Assembly: GCF_000012845.1 (NCBI RefSeq)
Contig: NC_009615.1
Location: 3,252,501-3,316,500 of the forward strand
DNA from: Parabacteroides distasonis ATCC 8503
Lineage (GTDB): Bacteria; Bacteroidota; Bacteroidia; Bacteroidales; Tannerellaceae
Direction of reading: 5' to 3'
DNA: 64,000 nt
Shown: positions 11,275-20,891 of the stretch, piece after piece
Position numbering within the stretch: the first letter of the stretch is position 1
Layout: each line of letters begins with the position of its first letter
The notes under the pieces: generated by a model
Seen by the model: only the letters and a program-made list of their open reading frames with translations
Told to the model about the DNA's origin: nothing
The model's database searches: none
Made by a program: the position numbers and the translations under genes

Positions 11275-13125
11275 TTAATTCATCTCAACGACCAATACCT
11301 CTTTAGATGCCAGCTTCAAGCTGTCCTTAAATAAGATCGTTCGTTTCGTTATTATATCCTTTCCTTCTATTCCCTCTTTTAAAGATTCCTTATAACGGGC
11401 AAGTGGAAGATCAACTTCATGATTAGCTCCATTAATAATGACCATGACACTTTTACCCTCTAGATAACGCTCATATACATACACTCCTAATTGTGGCATA
11501 TAATGTTTCATATTACCTTCGGAAATGATCTTATTGCCCTTCCTCCACTTCAATAAAGTCTGTAAATAATCCCAAGCCTTATTCTGTAGGTCGGAACGTC
11601 CTTCCCTCGTAAACCAATTCTGAGAATCTCCAGGCCACCCTCCTGGAACATCTAAACGTATATTCCCATCCCCACCCGGGCGACTTTTCGTCCCAGACAT
11701 TAACAATTCATGTCCATAATATAATTGAGGAGTGCCAGGGATTGTTAATAAAAAGGCAACCCCTTGTTTATAACCATCTAAGTCTTTAGGCTCCGAACGT
11801 AAAAACCTATCAGTATCGTGATTATCTAAAAAACGCAAAACATTTTTAATATCTGGATACACGAAATCATAACACAAATGATCATAGATTTTATCTAATC
11901 GCCCTTCCGGTGAAGACTTGTCATTAAAGATATCACTTGCAATACTCATCAGAGTAAAATCCATCACAGACTTCAGTTCCGTATCTTTTCCAAAATTAAG
12001 TTTACACCCTTTTTGCCACCAAGCCGTACCAATCGTATAATTAGTCCAAATCTCACCAACTATATTAAACTGAGGATATTCATTCATGATTTGGATATTC
12101 CACTCACGCATCATATCAAAATCGGAATATGGATATGTATCTTGCCTAATCGCATCAATCCGAGCATACTCAATCCACCATATAGAATTCTGAATAAGAT
12201 ATTTACCAACATGAGGATTTGCTTGATTCAAATCTATTCCAAATCCTGCATATTTCATTACTTCAGAATCATAAGTTGATGCATAATTGTCATAGAAAAT
12301 AGCCTTAGCATGATTCCCCCTTTTAGAAGGACTTACATTAAACCAATCCTTAGATGGCACATCTAGCACCCAAGGATGATTTGCTCCAATATGATTAAAA
12401 ATCATATCCATAACAACCCGTAATCCCTTTTGATGCGCTTTATTTATCAATCGAAGGTAATCTTCATTTGATCCTAGACGCCTATCCACATGAAACATAT
12501 CCGTTGAGAAATAGCCATGATAAGAACCTCCTTTCCCATCATTCTCCAACACGGGATTTAACCATATAGCTGTTACCCCAAGGTCCACAAAATAATCCAA
12601 ATGATCTTCGATCCCCTTCAAATCACCTCCATGTCGAGCCCCAGGCTTACTACGATCCATCACATATTCCGTTGACATAGAAATCTGATCATTCGATTGG
12701 TCACCATTAGCAAAACGGTCCGGCATAATTAAATACAACACATCCGAAGAATCATATCCTTGTATATCATCTGTACTCTCCTTGCGCTCTTTCAGCTCGT
12801 AAGCATATACGAACTTCTTTTCCCCATTCACAAAAGTTATATCAAATGTTCCAGAATGAGCTTGTGATAAATCTAAATATAATATTAAATAATTGGGACT
12901 ATCTACCGTTACACAACTTTTTAAATAAACACCAGGTTCATTTATAACAGGATGATATTCAGAAATATGATCCCCATATACCATCAACTGTAATTCTGGA
13001 TTTCTCATTCCTGCCCACCAAAACAACGGCTCTACCTTATTTATCGTTTGAGCAGCCACTGTCCCAAGTACAAATAACAGAAATGAAGTAAATATTATTA
13101 TTTTTCTAATCATAGCTATAATCAT
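11275..13125 (-). CDS. GH13 alpha-amylase family enzyme, neopullulanase/SusA-like (copy 1)
   Basis: A 616-residue alpha-glucan hydrolase with a signal peptide ending near VAAQ. An N-terminal Ig-like domain of the cyclomaltodextrinase type (about 27-125) precedes the GH13 barrel. Catalytic residues: Asp329 in DAIRQDTYPY, Glu358 in NIVGEIW and Asp437 in FLDNHDTDRF. A small beta-sandwich domain closes the protein. The first ATG (MIIAM) gives this start; the fifth codon (MIRKIII) is an equally good start with a cleaner signal peptide. It follows susD after a 56-bp gap that holds a hairpin and is paralogous to the GH13 gene at 17667. Such enzymes cut alpha-1,4 links in starch, maltodextrin or pullulan, normally in the periplasm. 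Confidence 0.92.
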   Translation of the reverse strand: MIIAMIRKIIIFTSFLLFVLGTVAAQTINKVEPLFWWAGMRNPELQLMVYGDHISEYHPVINEPGVYLKSCVTVDSPNYLILYLDLSQAHSGTFDITFVNGEKKFVYAYELKERKESTDDIQGYDSSDVLYLIMPDRFANGDQSNDQISMSTEYVMDRSKPGARHGGDLKGIEDHLDYFVDLGVTAIWLNPVLENDGKGGSYHGYFSTDMFHVDRRLGSNEDYLRLINKAHQKGLRVVMDMIFNHIGANHPWVLDVPSKDWFNVSPSKRGNHAKAIFYDNYASTYDSEVMKYAGFGIDLNQANPHVGKYLIQNSIWWIEYARIDAIRQDTYPYSDFDMMREWNIQIMNEYPQFNIVGEIWTNYTIGTAWWQKGCKLNFGKDTELKSVMDFTLMSIASDIFNDKSSPEGRLDKIYDHLCYDFVYPDIKNVLRFLDNHDTDRFLRSEPKDLDGYKQGVAFLLTIPGTPQLYYGHELLMSGTKSRPGGDGNIRLDVPGGWPGDSQNWFTREGRSDLQNKAWDYLQTLLKWRKGNKIISEGNMKHYMPQLGVYVYERYLEGKSVMVIINGANHEVDLPLARYKESLKEGIEGKDIITKRTILFKDSLKLASKEVLVVEMN

Positions 13126-13143
13126 TTAGATGTAAAAGCAAAT

Positions 13144-13168
13144 AAAGGGTGAGCCAAACTCACCCTTT
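13144..13168 (-). terminator. Intra-operon hairpin between susD and GH13
   Basis: A 10-bp stem AAAGGGTGAG / CTCACCCTTT with a 5-nt loop. Leftwards it is followed by the T-rich tract TTTATTTGCTTTT. It lies between the susD stop and the next start and could act as a leaky terminator or as a barrier protecting the susCD message. Confidence 0.6.
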
Positions 13169-13181
13169 TTAAACAGCCAAG

Positions 13182-14579
13182 TTAATTCATATTAACATCA
13201 GGATTACCATTCTGCTCAACATCCGGAATCTGAAACATCACTTTATGAGAATCCCAAGCTTCACCACGAACCGACTGTTTGATACGCTTCAATTCAAATA
13301 ATCTCTCACCTTGTAAAGCTATTTCCAAACGACGTTCCTTCTGTACTGCTTTAATAAAAGAAGCCCTATCCGTAGTTGTAGTATTAGCTTTGCCATAAGC
13401 CCTTTTTTCTATTTTTTGCAAAGCATTCAAAGCTTGATTCATATTTCCATTCGATTCAGCTAAAGACTCGGCATAAAGTAGTAACAACTCATTATATCCA
13501 ATAATAATACCATCCATATACTCATAATCAAACTTCAGAGTATACCATGAACCGTCTATATTTTTAAAAAACGTTTTAAAACGATTATCATTTTGTTGGT
13601 CATAAGCAGCAATCAACTCATTAGACGGCCTGCTTGTGGGTAAAGCCAATCCATTCGTACGATAATCTCTTAAACCACCCCAAGAATCCTCAATCAATGA
13701 CGCAGAAGGTATCATCGCTACAATTTCTTGCGTAACAGTCTTTTTTTCCGCTCTACCGAATTTAGCAGTCAAATCCTCATCAAGATCATACTTCTGAGTA
13801 TTAATAACTTGTTCCGCATATTTAGCCGCATTGCCAAAATCATGTTTATAAAAATACACTTTTGCCAATAACGCTTTTGCGCCATCAACAGTCGCTCTAC
13901 CAGACTCTACTTTGTTCTCTCCAGGTAAATTCCCGATCGCATATTCCAAATCTGAGATTATTTGAGAATAAACTTCAGAGACCGTTGAACGTTGTACGAC
14001 CTCAAATGCGGTAGCACGATCCATCACCCCCCTTAAACGAAGGGGAACTCCCATCTCTGCGATATCCTTAGTCTCCTCTGCATAAGGAAGACCAAAGGCT
14101 CTTACTAAATGAAAATATCCTAATGCACGAATAAAAGATGCCTCAGCCTTAAATTGAGCTTCTTTCTGAGGATCACTCGCCAAGATACTTTCCCCTAAAT
14201 CGCTAAACGCAACTTGATTCGCCATATTTATGGCATTATATGTCGCAGTCCAGGTATCACGTCCAACCGCATTTACCAAATTCATTGTATGAGCACTCAT
14301 CTGAACCCATTCAAAAGTAGCCACATCTGCCACACCATCATCTGCGATCACATCAAAACCACGCAACGTCCGGCCTCCCCAAAAGCCCGAAGAACGTATT
14401 CCATTATAAGCACCCAACAATAAATTCTCCAAATCATCTACCGTCTTAATACGATCATCTGTCAGTTCTAAACTATCTGGTTTTATTTGTAGAAATCCCA
14501 TGTCATCACATGCCGTATAGACTAATTGGGTACTGAGTAATATTGCTGCTATATATTTTACTTTCATAATCTTATTCAT
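13182..14579 (-). CDS. SusD/RagB family glycan-binding lipoprotein
   Basis: A 465-residue outer-membrane lipoprotein with Cys24 after LVYTA. SusD proteins are helical TPR-like lids that bind oligosaccharide at the cell surface over a SusC channel. Family signs include the early LQIKPDSLELTDDRIKTVDDLENLLLGAYNG segment split over residues 30-58, RALGYFHLVRAFG, and the C-terminal KERRLEIALQGERLFELKR. It is somewhat shorter than most SusD proteins (500 or more residues). The start codon abuts the SusC stop with no spacing, implying translational coupling; Met5 is an alternative start. The glycan is not predictable from the sequence, though the neighbouring GH13 genes point to an alpha-glucoside. 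Confidence 0.93.
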   Translation of the reverse strand: MNKIMKVKYIAAILLSTQLVYTACDDMGFLQIKPDSLELTDDRIKTVDDLENLLLGAYNGIRSSGFWGGRTLRGFDVIADDGVADVATFEWVQMSAHTMNLVNAVGRDTWTATYNAINMANQVAFSDLGESILASDPQKEAQFKAEASFIRALGYFHLVRAFGLPYAEETKDIAEMGVPLRLRGVMDRATAFEVVQRSTVSEVYSQIISDLEYAIGNLPGENKVESGRATVDGAKALLAKVYFYKHDFGNAAKYAEQVINTQKYDLDEDLTAKFGRAEKKTVTQEIVAMIPSASLIEDSWGGLRDYRTNGLALPTSRPSNELIAAYDQQNDNRFKTFFKNIDGSWYTLKFDYEYMDGIIIGYNELLLLYAESLAESNGNMNQALNALQKIEKRAYGKANTTTTDRASFIKAVQKERRLEIALQGERLFELKRIKQSVRGEAWDSHKVMFQIPDVEQNGNPDVNMN

Positions 14580-17500
14580 TTAAAAGTTAACACTTAATCC
14601 GATAGTATATGTACGAGCTTGAGGAGGTGTTAAATAAGTCACATTCAAACTCAAATTCCTCTTCTGAGCTGAATCGACATCACGCATAATCTCAGGCTCA
14701 CCACTATATTTATTATAGTATTCACTAAATAAAGTCAATAAATTAGTTGCTTGAGCATATAATCGAATATCCCTTATATTAAACTTCTTGATTCTAATAC
14801 CTTTGAAAGTATAACCCACATTTACATTTTTTAAACGTAAGAATCCTGCATCATGTAGATATTCAGTTGTATTTCTCGCCAGTTCAATGCCACTTTTTCC
14901 TAAACTTACCCGAGGTACATCTGTCACATCACCAGGTTTCTGCCATCTATCAAGAACATTACTTTTCAGATTCCAAGTGCCAACATTATTCATCTGAAAT
15001 TTCTCACCATCGTCATAAATATTGCCGCCTATTTGGAATGTAAACATAAAACCGAAATCCCAGTTCTTATATGTAAACGTATTATTCAAACCTCCTACAA
15101 AATCGGAATAAGGATGGCCTACAGGCTGACGATCTCTATCCGCATTATATTCTTTAGTTTCACCAACCGGTTTCTTATTCTCATCAAGCATTTCATAAAC
15201 AGGCATACCATCCTGAGGATCAACACGTAGAACCTTAACCAAATAGTTTACGCCAATAGGCTGTCCTACTAACACACGTGTATCACCTTCTCCACTTAAT
15301 GCGTCTGGTCCTGCATTACCAACATCCAAAACCTTATTCTTATTATAGCTGATATTAAAATCAGTAGTCCATGTAAAATCTCTATTTGTAATATTCACGG
15401 ATTTAATATTAAACTCCACACCCGTATTTCTGACTTTTCCGATATTTGCCAAGAATGCCGTATATCCCACAGATGCTGGAACACTTACATTCAAAAATAG
15501 ATCTTTGGAATTCTTATTATAAAATCCGATTTCACCTGAAATCCGATTTTTTAAGAAACCATACTCCAAACCTACATCAAAAGTAGAGGTTGTTTCCCAC
15601 TTCAAATCTGGGTTTTTCAAAGAATTGATATACCAATAATTATCCCCTACATACAATTGATTCGTATTCACGCTAACTGCCCCCCATTGCGCATAGTTAG
15701 GAATTTCCGCATTACCAGTAATACCAAAACCTGTTTTCAATTTCAACAAGCTTACAACCTCGTTATCTTTTAAAAAGTCCTCTTCCGTGATCATCCAACC
15801 AATAGAAGCCGCAGGGAAATTACCAAATTTATTATTCTCCCCAAATCGTGACGAACCATCTCTACGGAAAGTACCAGTGAACATATAACGGTCTTTAAAT
15901 GTATAATTTATACGTCCGAAAAAGGATATAAATGAGAAATCTTGATTAGGATAGCTCGTAAAAGTCTTATTCGTTTCATCATAAGCCGGATTATTAAATA
16001 ACCAATCTTCTTTTCCTTGCTCAAATACGACATTCGTATAATTCGATACTCGTGTAGATTTCAATGCTTCTGTTCCCAACAAGAAATGAAAACGATGTTT
16101 TTCATTAATCGACAAGCTATAATTCAAGAGTGCTTTCGCATTCCAATTTGTCTCATAACGATTTGTCACATTACTATTCGGTTTTGTTGATAATTCTTTC
16201 GTTCGTAAATAATTAGACTCATTATCTCGATAATCTATATTACCTTCTAGCCGCAATGACAATCCTTTGATTATCTGTAAGTCAGCATATAAACTTGCCA
16301 TTGTACGTTGGGTAAATATTCTACGTCTTTTCTCATTTGCCTCCGTCACCGGATTTGTTGATTTAGGAAAAACATAATAACTACCATCCGAATTATAGGC
16401 TGGGAAATAAGGCAAAGCCGTACTTATGGCACGTCCCCAACCACCATCCCAACTTGAAGGAGTGGGTCGATGATCCGTGTGAGAGAAACTAAAATTTCCA
16501 CCTATTTTTAAAATGTTTATAGGCTTATAATCAATATTAAGGCGTACGCTCGTCCTTCCGAAATGATCATTCACCAAATATGAATTCTCTTCTACATTAG
16601 AAACCCCTAAATAAGTCTGTATTTTCTTATTACCCCACGATACCGATAAATCATTGTAGGTAGAAATTCCTGTTCTCGTAATAAGATCTTGCCAATCCGT
16701 ATTATTTAATAAAGCTTGTTCTTCTGAATAACCACCGGGATATGATGATACAGTAGAAGGATCTGTCGCACCAGAGGGATTAAACTTATAATCATTTTCC
16801 AATGCTTCTTTATAAATATCCAGATAATCTTTAGTTTCCAACATATCAACTTTCCTATTAGTTGTTGAAAATGCAACTTTAGAACTAAAATTTATTTGAG
16901 GTTTTCCTGATTTACCACGTTTAGTTGTTATTAAGACAACACCGTTCGCACCTCTGGATCCATAAATAGCCGTTGCCGAGGCATCTTTCAATATATCAAT
17001 ACTTTCAATATCATTCGCATTTATAGATGACATTGGATTATCTTGTGCTGCACCCACTCGATCTCCGGCATTTTGCATGATGGGTATTCCATCAACAACA
17101 ATCAATGGATCACCTCCAGCGGTAATAGAAGCGATACCTCTCACTCGAATGGCTGCACCAGAGCCAGCCAAACCCGATGTTTGGGTTACTTGTACACCAG
17201 CGGCACGCCCTTGTAAAGCGGCATCGAAAGAGCTTGTTGGAACAGACATTAGTTCCTCACTTCCAACTTTAGCGATCGATCCTGTCACATCTCTCTTATT
17301 CTGAACTCCATAGCCAACAACGACCACTTCATCTAATGTTTCCACATCTTCCGATAGACGAACATTAATATGAGTCTGATTTCCGACCTTTATCTCTTGG
17401 GAACGATAACCAATATAAGAATACACTAAAATGGCATCTCTATTAGGTACCTCAATTGAATAATTTCCATCCATATCGGAAGTAGTACCCGCAGTGGTAC

Positions 17501-17648
17501 CTTTAACCTGTATGGTGATAAAAGATAAAGGCTCTCCTGTCTCCGCATCAGAAGCAGTTCCTGTGATCTTGATTTGCGCAAACGCTGTCAATGAAAACAA
17601 AGAAAGCATAAAGCACATAATAAATTCACTAATACTTTTACATCTCAT
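14580..17648 (-). CDS. SusC/RagA family TonB-dependent outer-membrane transporter
   Basis: A 1022-residue TonB-linked porin that imports oligosaccharides captured by SusD. After the signal peptide (to about residue 25, LTAFAQ) comes a carboxypeptidase-regulatory-like beta domain (about 26-110, KGTTAGTTSDMDGNYSI), then a TonB-box-like DEVVVVGYG (about residue 104 on), a plug domain with SGAAIRVRGIASI and ATAIYGSRGANGVVLITTK, and a 22-strand barrel to the C-terminal NF. Length is normal for SusC. It is the fourth gene of the leftward PUL, 18 bp after the GH13 gene, and directly abuts susD. The gene is AT-rich compared with genes outside the locus. Confidence 0.96.
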   Translation of the reverse strand: MRCKSISEFIMCFMLSLFSLTAFAQIKITGTASDAETGEPLSFITIQVKGTTAGTTSDMDGNYSIEVPNRDAILVYSYIGYRSQEIKVGNQTHINVRLSEDVETLDEVVVVGYGVQNKRDVTGSIAKVGSEELMSVPTSSFDAALQGRAAGVQVTQTSGLAGSGAAIRVRGIASITAGGDPLIVVDGIPIMQNAGDRVGAAQDNPMSSINANDIESIDILKDASATAIYGSRGANGVVLITTKRGKSGKPQINFSSKVAFSTTNRKVDMLETKDYLDIYKEALENDYKFNPSGATDPSTVSSYPGGYSEEQALLNNTDWQDLITRTGISTYNDLSVSWGNKKIQTYLGVSNVEENSYLVNDHFGRTSVRLNIDYKPINILKIGGNFSFSHTDHRPTPSSWDGGWGRAISTALPYFPAYNSDGSYYVFPKSTNPVTEANEKRRRIFTQRTMASLYADLQIIKGLSLRLEGNIDYRDNESNYLRTKELSTKPNSNVTNRYETNWNAKALLNYSLSINEKHRFHFLLGTEALKSTRVSNYTNVVFEQGKEDWLFNNPAYDETNKTFTSYPNQDFSFISFFGRINYTFKDRYMFTGTFRRDGSSRFGENNKFGNFPAASIGWMITEEDFLKDNEVVSLLKLKTGFGITGNAEIPNYAQWGAVSVNTNQLYVGDNYWYINSLKNPDLKWETTSTFDVGLEYGFLKNRISGEIGFYNKNSKDLFLNVSVPASVGYTAFLANIGKVRNTGVEFNIKSVNITNRDFTWTTDFNISYNKNKVLDVGNAGPDALSGEGDTRVLVGQPIGVNYLVKVLRVDPQDGMPVYEMLDENKKPVGETKEYNADRDRQPVGHPYSDFVGGLNNTFTYKNWDFGFMFTFQIGGNIYDDGEKFQMNNVGTWNLKSNVLDRWQKPGDVTDVPRVSLGKSGIELARNTTEYLHDAGFLRLKNVNVGYTFKGIRIKKFNIRDIRLYAQATNLLTLFSEYYNKYSGEPEIMRDVDSAQKRNLSLNVTYLTPPQARTYTIGLSVNF

Positions 17649-17666
17649 GACATATTAAATTTAAAG

Positions 17667-19520
17667 TTAGACAAGTTCTAAAATATAAACACCACGAGCC
17701 GGAATATGAACCGCCGTGTCTATCGCAACGATCGTATCTGTTATAATATCTTTCCCAGATCTATAATCTTTTACGACTTCATGAAAACGATTCATATCTA
17801 ATGTCTGGTTTTGATCTGTTCCATTCATTAAAACAAGTACCGTTTTATTATCCTTTACCCTAGCATATACGTAACAACCCGATTTATCAGGAGTATAATG
17901 AATCAACTTACCTTCTTTAACAGCATCACATCGCTGTCTCCAATTCAATAATTTTCTCATATAATCCCAAGCTTGATTCTGCAAATCCGTACGTCCCTCA
18001 CGAGTGAAAGCATCTTTTGGATCTCCTGCCCAACCTCCGGGAAAATCAGTGCGGATAATACCATCTCCTTCTGCTTTTGTCCCAGACATTAAAATCTCTG
18101 TCCCATAATAAATCTGAGGAATCCCTCGAGTTGTTAATAAAAAAGCAATAGCCTGTTTATACCTTCTTAAATCAGATTCTCCTTTCTGCATAAAGCGTCC
18201 TAAATCATGATTATCCAAAAAGACTAGTACATTATTAGGATCCGGGAATAAAAAATCCTGTGCGATAACTTCATAAATTTTAAATAACCCTGCTTCGAAT
18301 CCTTCACGGCTAGAACATGCATCTCCAAACGCTTTTTGGCAAGTAAAGGTCAAATCAAAATCCATCACTGTCTTTAAGTTACTATTAGATTCATTCATTT
18401 TAGAATCTCTTTGCCACCAAGCCGAAGCAGTCCCTCTTGGATACCAAGCTTCTCCCACAATATTGAAATCCGGATATTCATTTTCCACCTCCTTACACCA
18501 AGTTGCCATAAAATCATAATCTGCATATGGATGTGTATCTTGACGGATACCATCAATCCGTGAGTATTCAATCCACCAAATGCTATTTTGAATCAAATAT
18601 CGGGCTAAGTGCCTATTTTTCTGATTTAAATCTGGCATACCTCTACCAAACCAACCATTTACCAAGATCTCTCTCTCCGACTGAGGAGCGTGAACATCCA
18701 TAAGAGTCCATTTAAAATGATTTGTTTGAACAAAGTTGTCTTGATTATTCAGCCAATCCGAGGAAGGAAAATCTTTTAACCACCAATGAGAGCTTCCGCA
18801 ATGATTAAAAATCATATCCATCACGACTTTCATTCCTTTTTCGTGGGCCTTATCTATCAATTCACAATATTCTTCATTCGTTCCAAAACGAGGATCTACC
18901 TGATAAAAATCAGTAATAGCGTATCCGTGATAAGAACCTCCCGGCATCCTATTTTCCAATACAGGATTTAACCAAATTGTCGTAAAGCCTAAATCACGGA
19001 TATAATCCAATTTATTAATAATACCACGTAAATCACCTCCATGGCGAGCTCCCCCTCTCGAACGATCTATTTTCACATCATCTAGATTGTCATTAGATGG
19101 ATCCGCATTTGCAAAACGATCTGGAGTAATCAAGTACATCACATCCGCAGGTGAAAATCCAGCAGCTCCAACCTTTTTATTTCTTTCCTTTAACTCAAAG
19201 GCCCGGATTTCTTTCTCTTTCCCTTTTTGAAATATCAAATTCATTGTACCGGGAGAGGCATCTCTGGAGATATCCAAATAAAGGAACAAGTAATTAGGGT
19301 TCTCGACTCCAACAATTTCCTTGACTCTTACCCCCGGATAATCAATATAAACTTGAGAGCTTGCGATATTCTTGCCATATACCATAATCTGTAATTCCGG
19401 ATTTTTCATCCCTACCCACCAGCAAGCAGGTTCTAACCGTGAAATATCAATAGCATATACAGAACTGGCGCACAACAAGCAAATGGTAAACAATAATAGT
19501 CTTTTCATAATTTCATTCAT
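17667..19520 (-). CDS. GH13 alpha-amylase family enzyme, neopullulanase/SusA-like (copy 2)
   Basis: A 617-residue paralogue of the GH13 at 11275, with the same layout: signal peptide (LLCASSVYA), N-terminal Ig-like domain, GH13 barrel and C-terminal sheet. Catalytic residues with this start: Asp328 in DGIRQDTHPY, Glu357 in NIVGEAW and Asp439 in FLDNHDLGRF. I chose the ATG at 19518-19520 because its ATGA overlaps the TGA stop of the upstream oxidoreductase, a typical coupled start. A longer frame from 19541 adds only MAISEYK, and a start at 19505 (MKRLLLF) is also possible. Two GH13 enzymes flanking susCD suggest sequential or differently located cleavage of one alpha-glucan. Confidence 0.92.
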   Translation of the reverse strand: MNEIMKRLLLFTICLLCASSVYAIDISRLEPACWWVGMKNPELQIMVYGKNIASSQVYIDYPGVRVKEIVGVENPNYLFLYLDISRDASPGTMNLIFQKGKEKEIRAFELKERNKKVGAAGFSPADVMYLITPDRFANADPSNDNLDDVKIDRSRGGARHGGDLRGIINKLDYIRDLGFTTIWLNPVLENRMPGGSYHGYAITDFYQVDPRFGTNEEYCELIDKAHEKGMKVVMDMIFNHCGSSHWWLKDFPSSDWLNNQDNFVQTNHFKWTLMDVHAPQSEREILVNGWFGRGMPDLNQKNRHLARYLIQNSIWWIEYSRIDGIRQDTHPYADYDFMATWCKEVENEYPDFNIVGEAWYPRGTASAWWQRDSKMNESNSNLKTVMDFDLTFTCQKAFGDACSSREGFEAGLFKIYEVIAQDFLFPDPNNVLVFLDNHDLGRFMQKGESDLRRYKQAIAFLLTTRGIPQIYYGTEILMSGTKAEGDGIIRTDFPGGWAGDPKDAFTREGRTDLQNQAWDYMRKLLNWRQRCDAVKEGKLIHYTPDKSGCYVYARVKDNKTVLVLMNGTDQNQTLDMNRFHEVVKDYRSGKDIITDTIVAIDTAVHIPARGVYILELV

Positions 19521-20860
19521 TTTATATTCGGAAATTGCCAAGGGCTTCTATATGTTTTGTTCAAGTATGCATCTGCTTTAGGATTGTCCACAAATTTCCT
19601 TGTTTGAGGATCGTATACCACACGAGTTCCTGTCCGATACGAGATATTGGCCATATGAGCCAATATTGTAGCAAAAGCCCCCTTTTCTATCGGACTATTT
19701 GTCTCAATCGATTTATTCAAAATACATTTACACCAATTCGTCGCATGAGCCTCTACTCCCCCATCTTCAAATTTACCAACCAATTGGGCTCTATCGGCCA
19801 AAAGGATACCATCACGGGTTTTCTCCGGTATCAACTCATAGCCTTCACGATTACATACCAGAGTGGCTTTACTTCCGACCCAAGCGACCCCTTGATTCCG
19901 ATTATAAAGGTAAGCAACTTGTTGAGCCCATTCAATATGGAAATTCTTATATTGGAAAATACTTGTTTGGCAACTTGGAGTTTCATTAAACGATGCCGGA
20001 TCTTTATATGCAGTAGAAAAGACCGCATCAGGGTATTCCCTATCACATAGGCCTAATGCTTTTAATCCGTCAAAAGCAGAATCAATCCAATGCACCCCCC
20101 AATCAGTCTGTTGGCCACCACCATAATCCCAAAAACCACGCCAACCACGAAAACGGGAATTATTAAAAGGACGTTCCGGAGCCGGTCCTAACCACATATC
20201 ATAGTCCAAAGTGGATGGTGCCTCTGAATCCTCAACAGAAGGACGAGGATTTGTAGATTGGCAAAGCCATAATTGTACCTTATAAACATCCCCTAGCACA
20301 CCAGATTTTAATATTTCATTCGCAGCCCTGAAATAGCGTTGGCTTGTTTGCCATAATCCCGTTGTCACAACACCTTTATACTTTTTCTGAAAGTCCATCA
20401 TCGCATTGCACTCAGAAATTGAATTACCAACAGGTTTCTCTACATAAATAGCTTTTCCCGCCTTCAAGGCTTCTGCAAAAATATAAGGATGCCAATGGTC
20501 GGGCGTGGCAATAATAACCCCATCAATTTCTTTATTGGCCAGTACCTCCCGAAAATCAGTATAAGCTTTTATAGAAACCGTCTGTTCTGGAAAATCTTTC
20601 TTAAAACGTGCAAGCTGCTCTTCAAGTCTGACTTTATTCACATCACACATACCGACACAATGTACCCATGGATTATCAGTCAACGCTCCTTGCAAATCTC
20701 GACATCCCATTCCAACTCCAATCACGGCAATTCTTACTTTTCCATTTATGACCTCTTCTTTCTGATAAGATCGTAAGGGTGACGAAGACAAAAGAGGAGA
20801 TACTCCTAAACCTGCCGCCAGCATTGTTGTATTTTTCAAGAAATTTCTACGTGTAGTCAT
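19517..20860 (-). CDS. Gfo/Idh/MocA family oxidoreductase, Tat-exported
   Basis: A 447-residue NAD(P)-dependent oxidoreductase. It begins with a twin-arginine signal (TTRRNFLKNT), so it is probably exported with its cofactor bound. The Rossmann fold shows GKVRIAVIGVGMG, the family EKP motif is in YVEKPVGNS, and the substrate domain holds GGGQQTDWGVHWID. Exported members of this family oxidise glycosides at C3 to 3-keto-glycosides or act on inositols and sugars. It is the second gene of the PUL, 31 bp after the DUF1080 gene, and the pair fits a 3-keto-glycoside pathway. Substrate assignment is inference. Confidence 0.88.
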   Translation of the reverse strand: MTTRRNFLKNTTMLAAGLGVSPLLSSSPLRSYQKEEVINGKVRIAVIGVGMGCRDLQGALTDNPWVHCVGMCDVNKVRLEEQLARFKKDFPEQTVSIKAYTDFREVLANKEIDGVIIATPDHWHPYIFAEALKAGKAIYVEKPVGNSISECNAMMDFQKKYKGVVTTGLWQTSQRYFRAANEILKSGVLGDVYKVQLWLCQSTNPRPSVEDSEAPSTLDYDMWLGPAPERPFNNSRFRGWRGFWDYGGGQQTDWGVHWIDSAFDGLKALGLCDREYPDAVFSTAYKDPASFNETPSCQTSIFQYKNFHIEWAQQVAYLYNRNQGVAWVGSKATLVCNREGYELIPEKTRDGILLADRAQLVGKFEDGGVEAHATNWCKCILNKSIETNSPIEKGAFATILAHMANISYRTGTRVVYDPQTRKFVDNPKADAYLNKTYRSPWQFPNIK

Positions 20861-20891
20861 AAGTTATCATTCTTTAAGGTTAAACTTCTTT

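Noticed and set aside
19505..19541. Longer start of the second GH13 at 19541
   Set aside because: The extra residues overlap the upstream gene by 25 bp; the ATGA overlap at 19517-19520 is the more usual arrangement.
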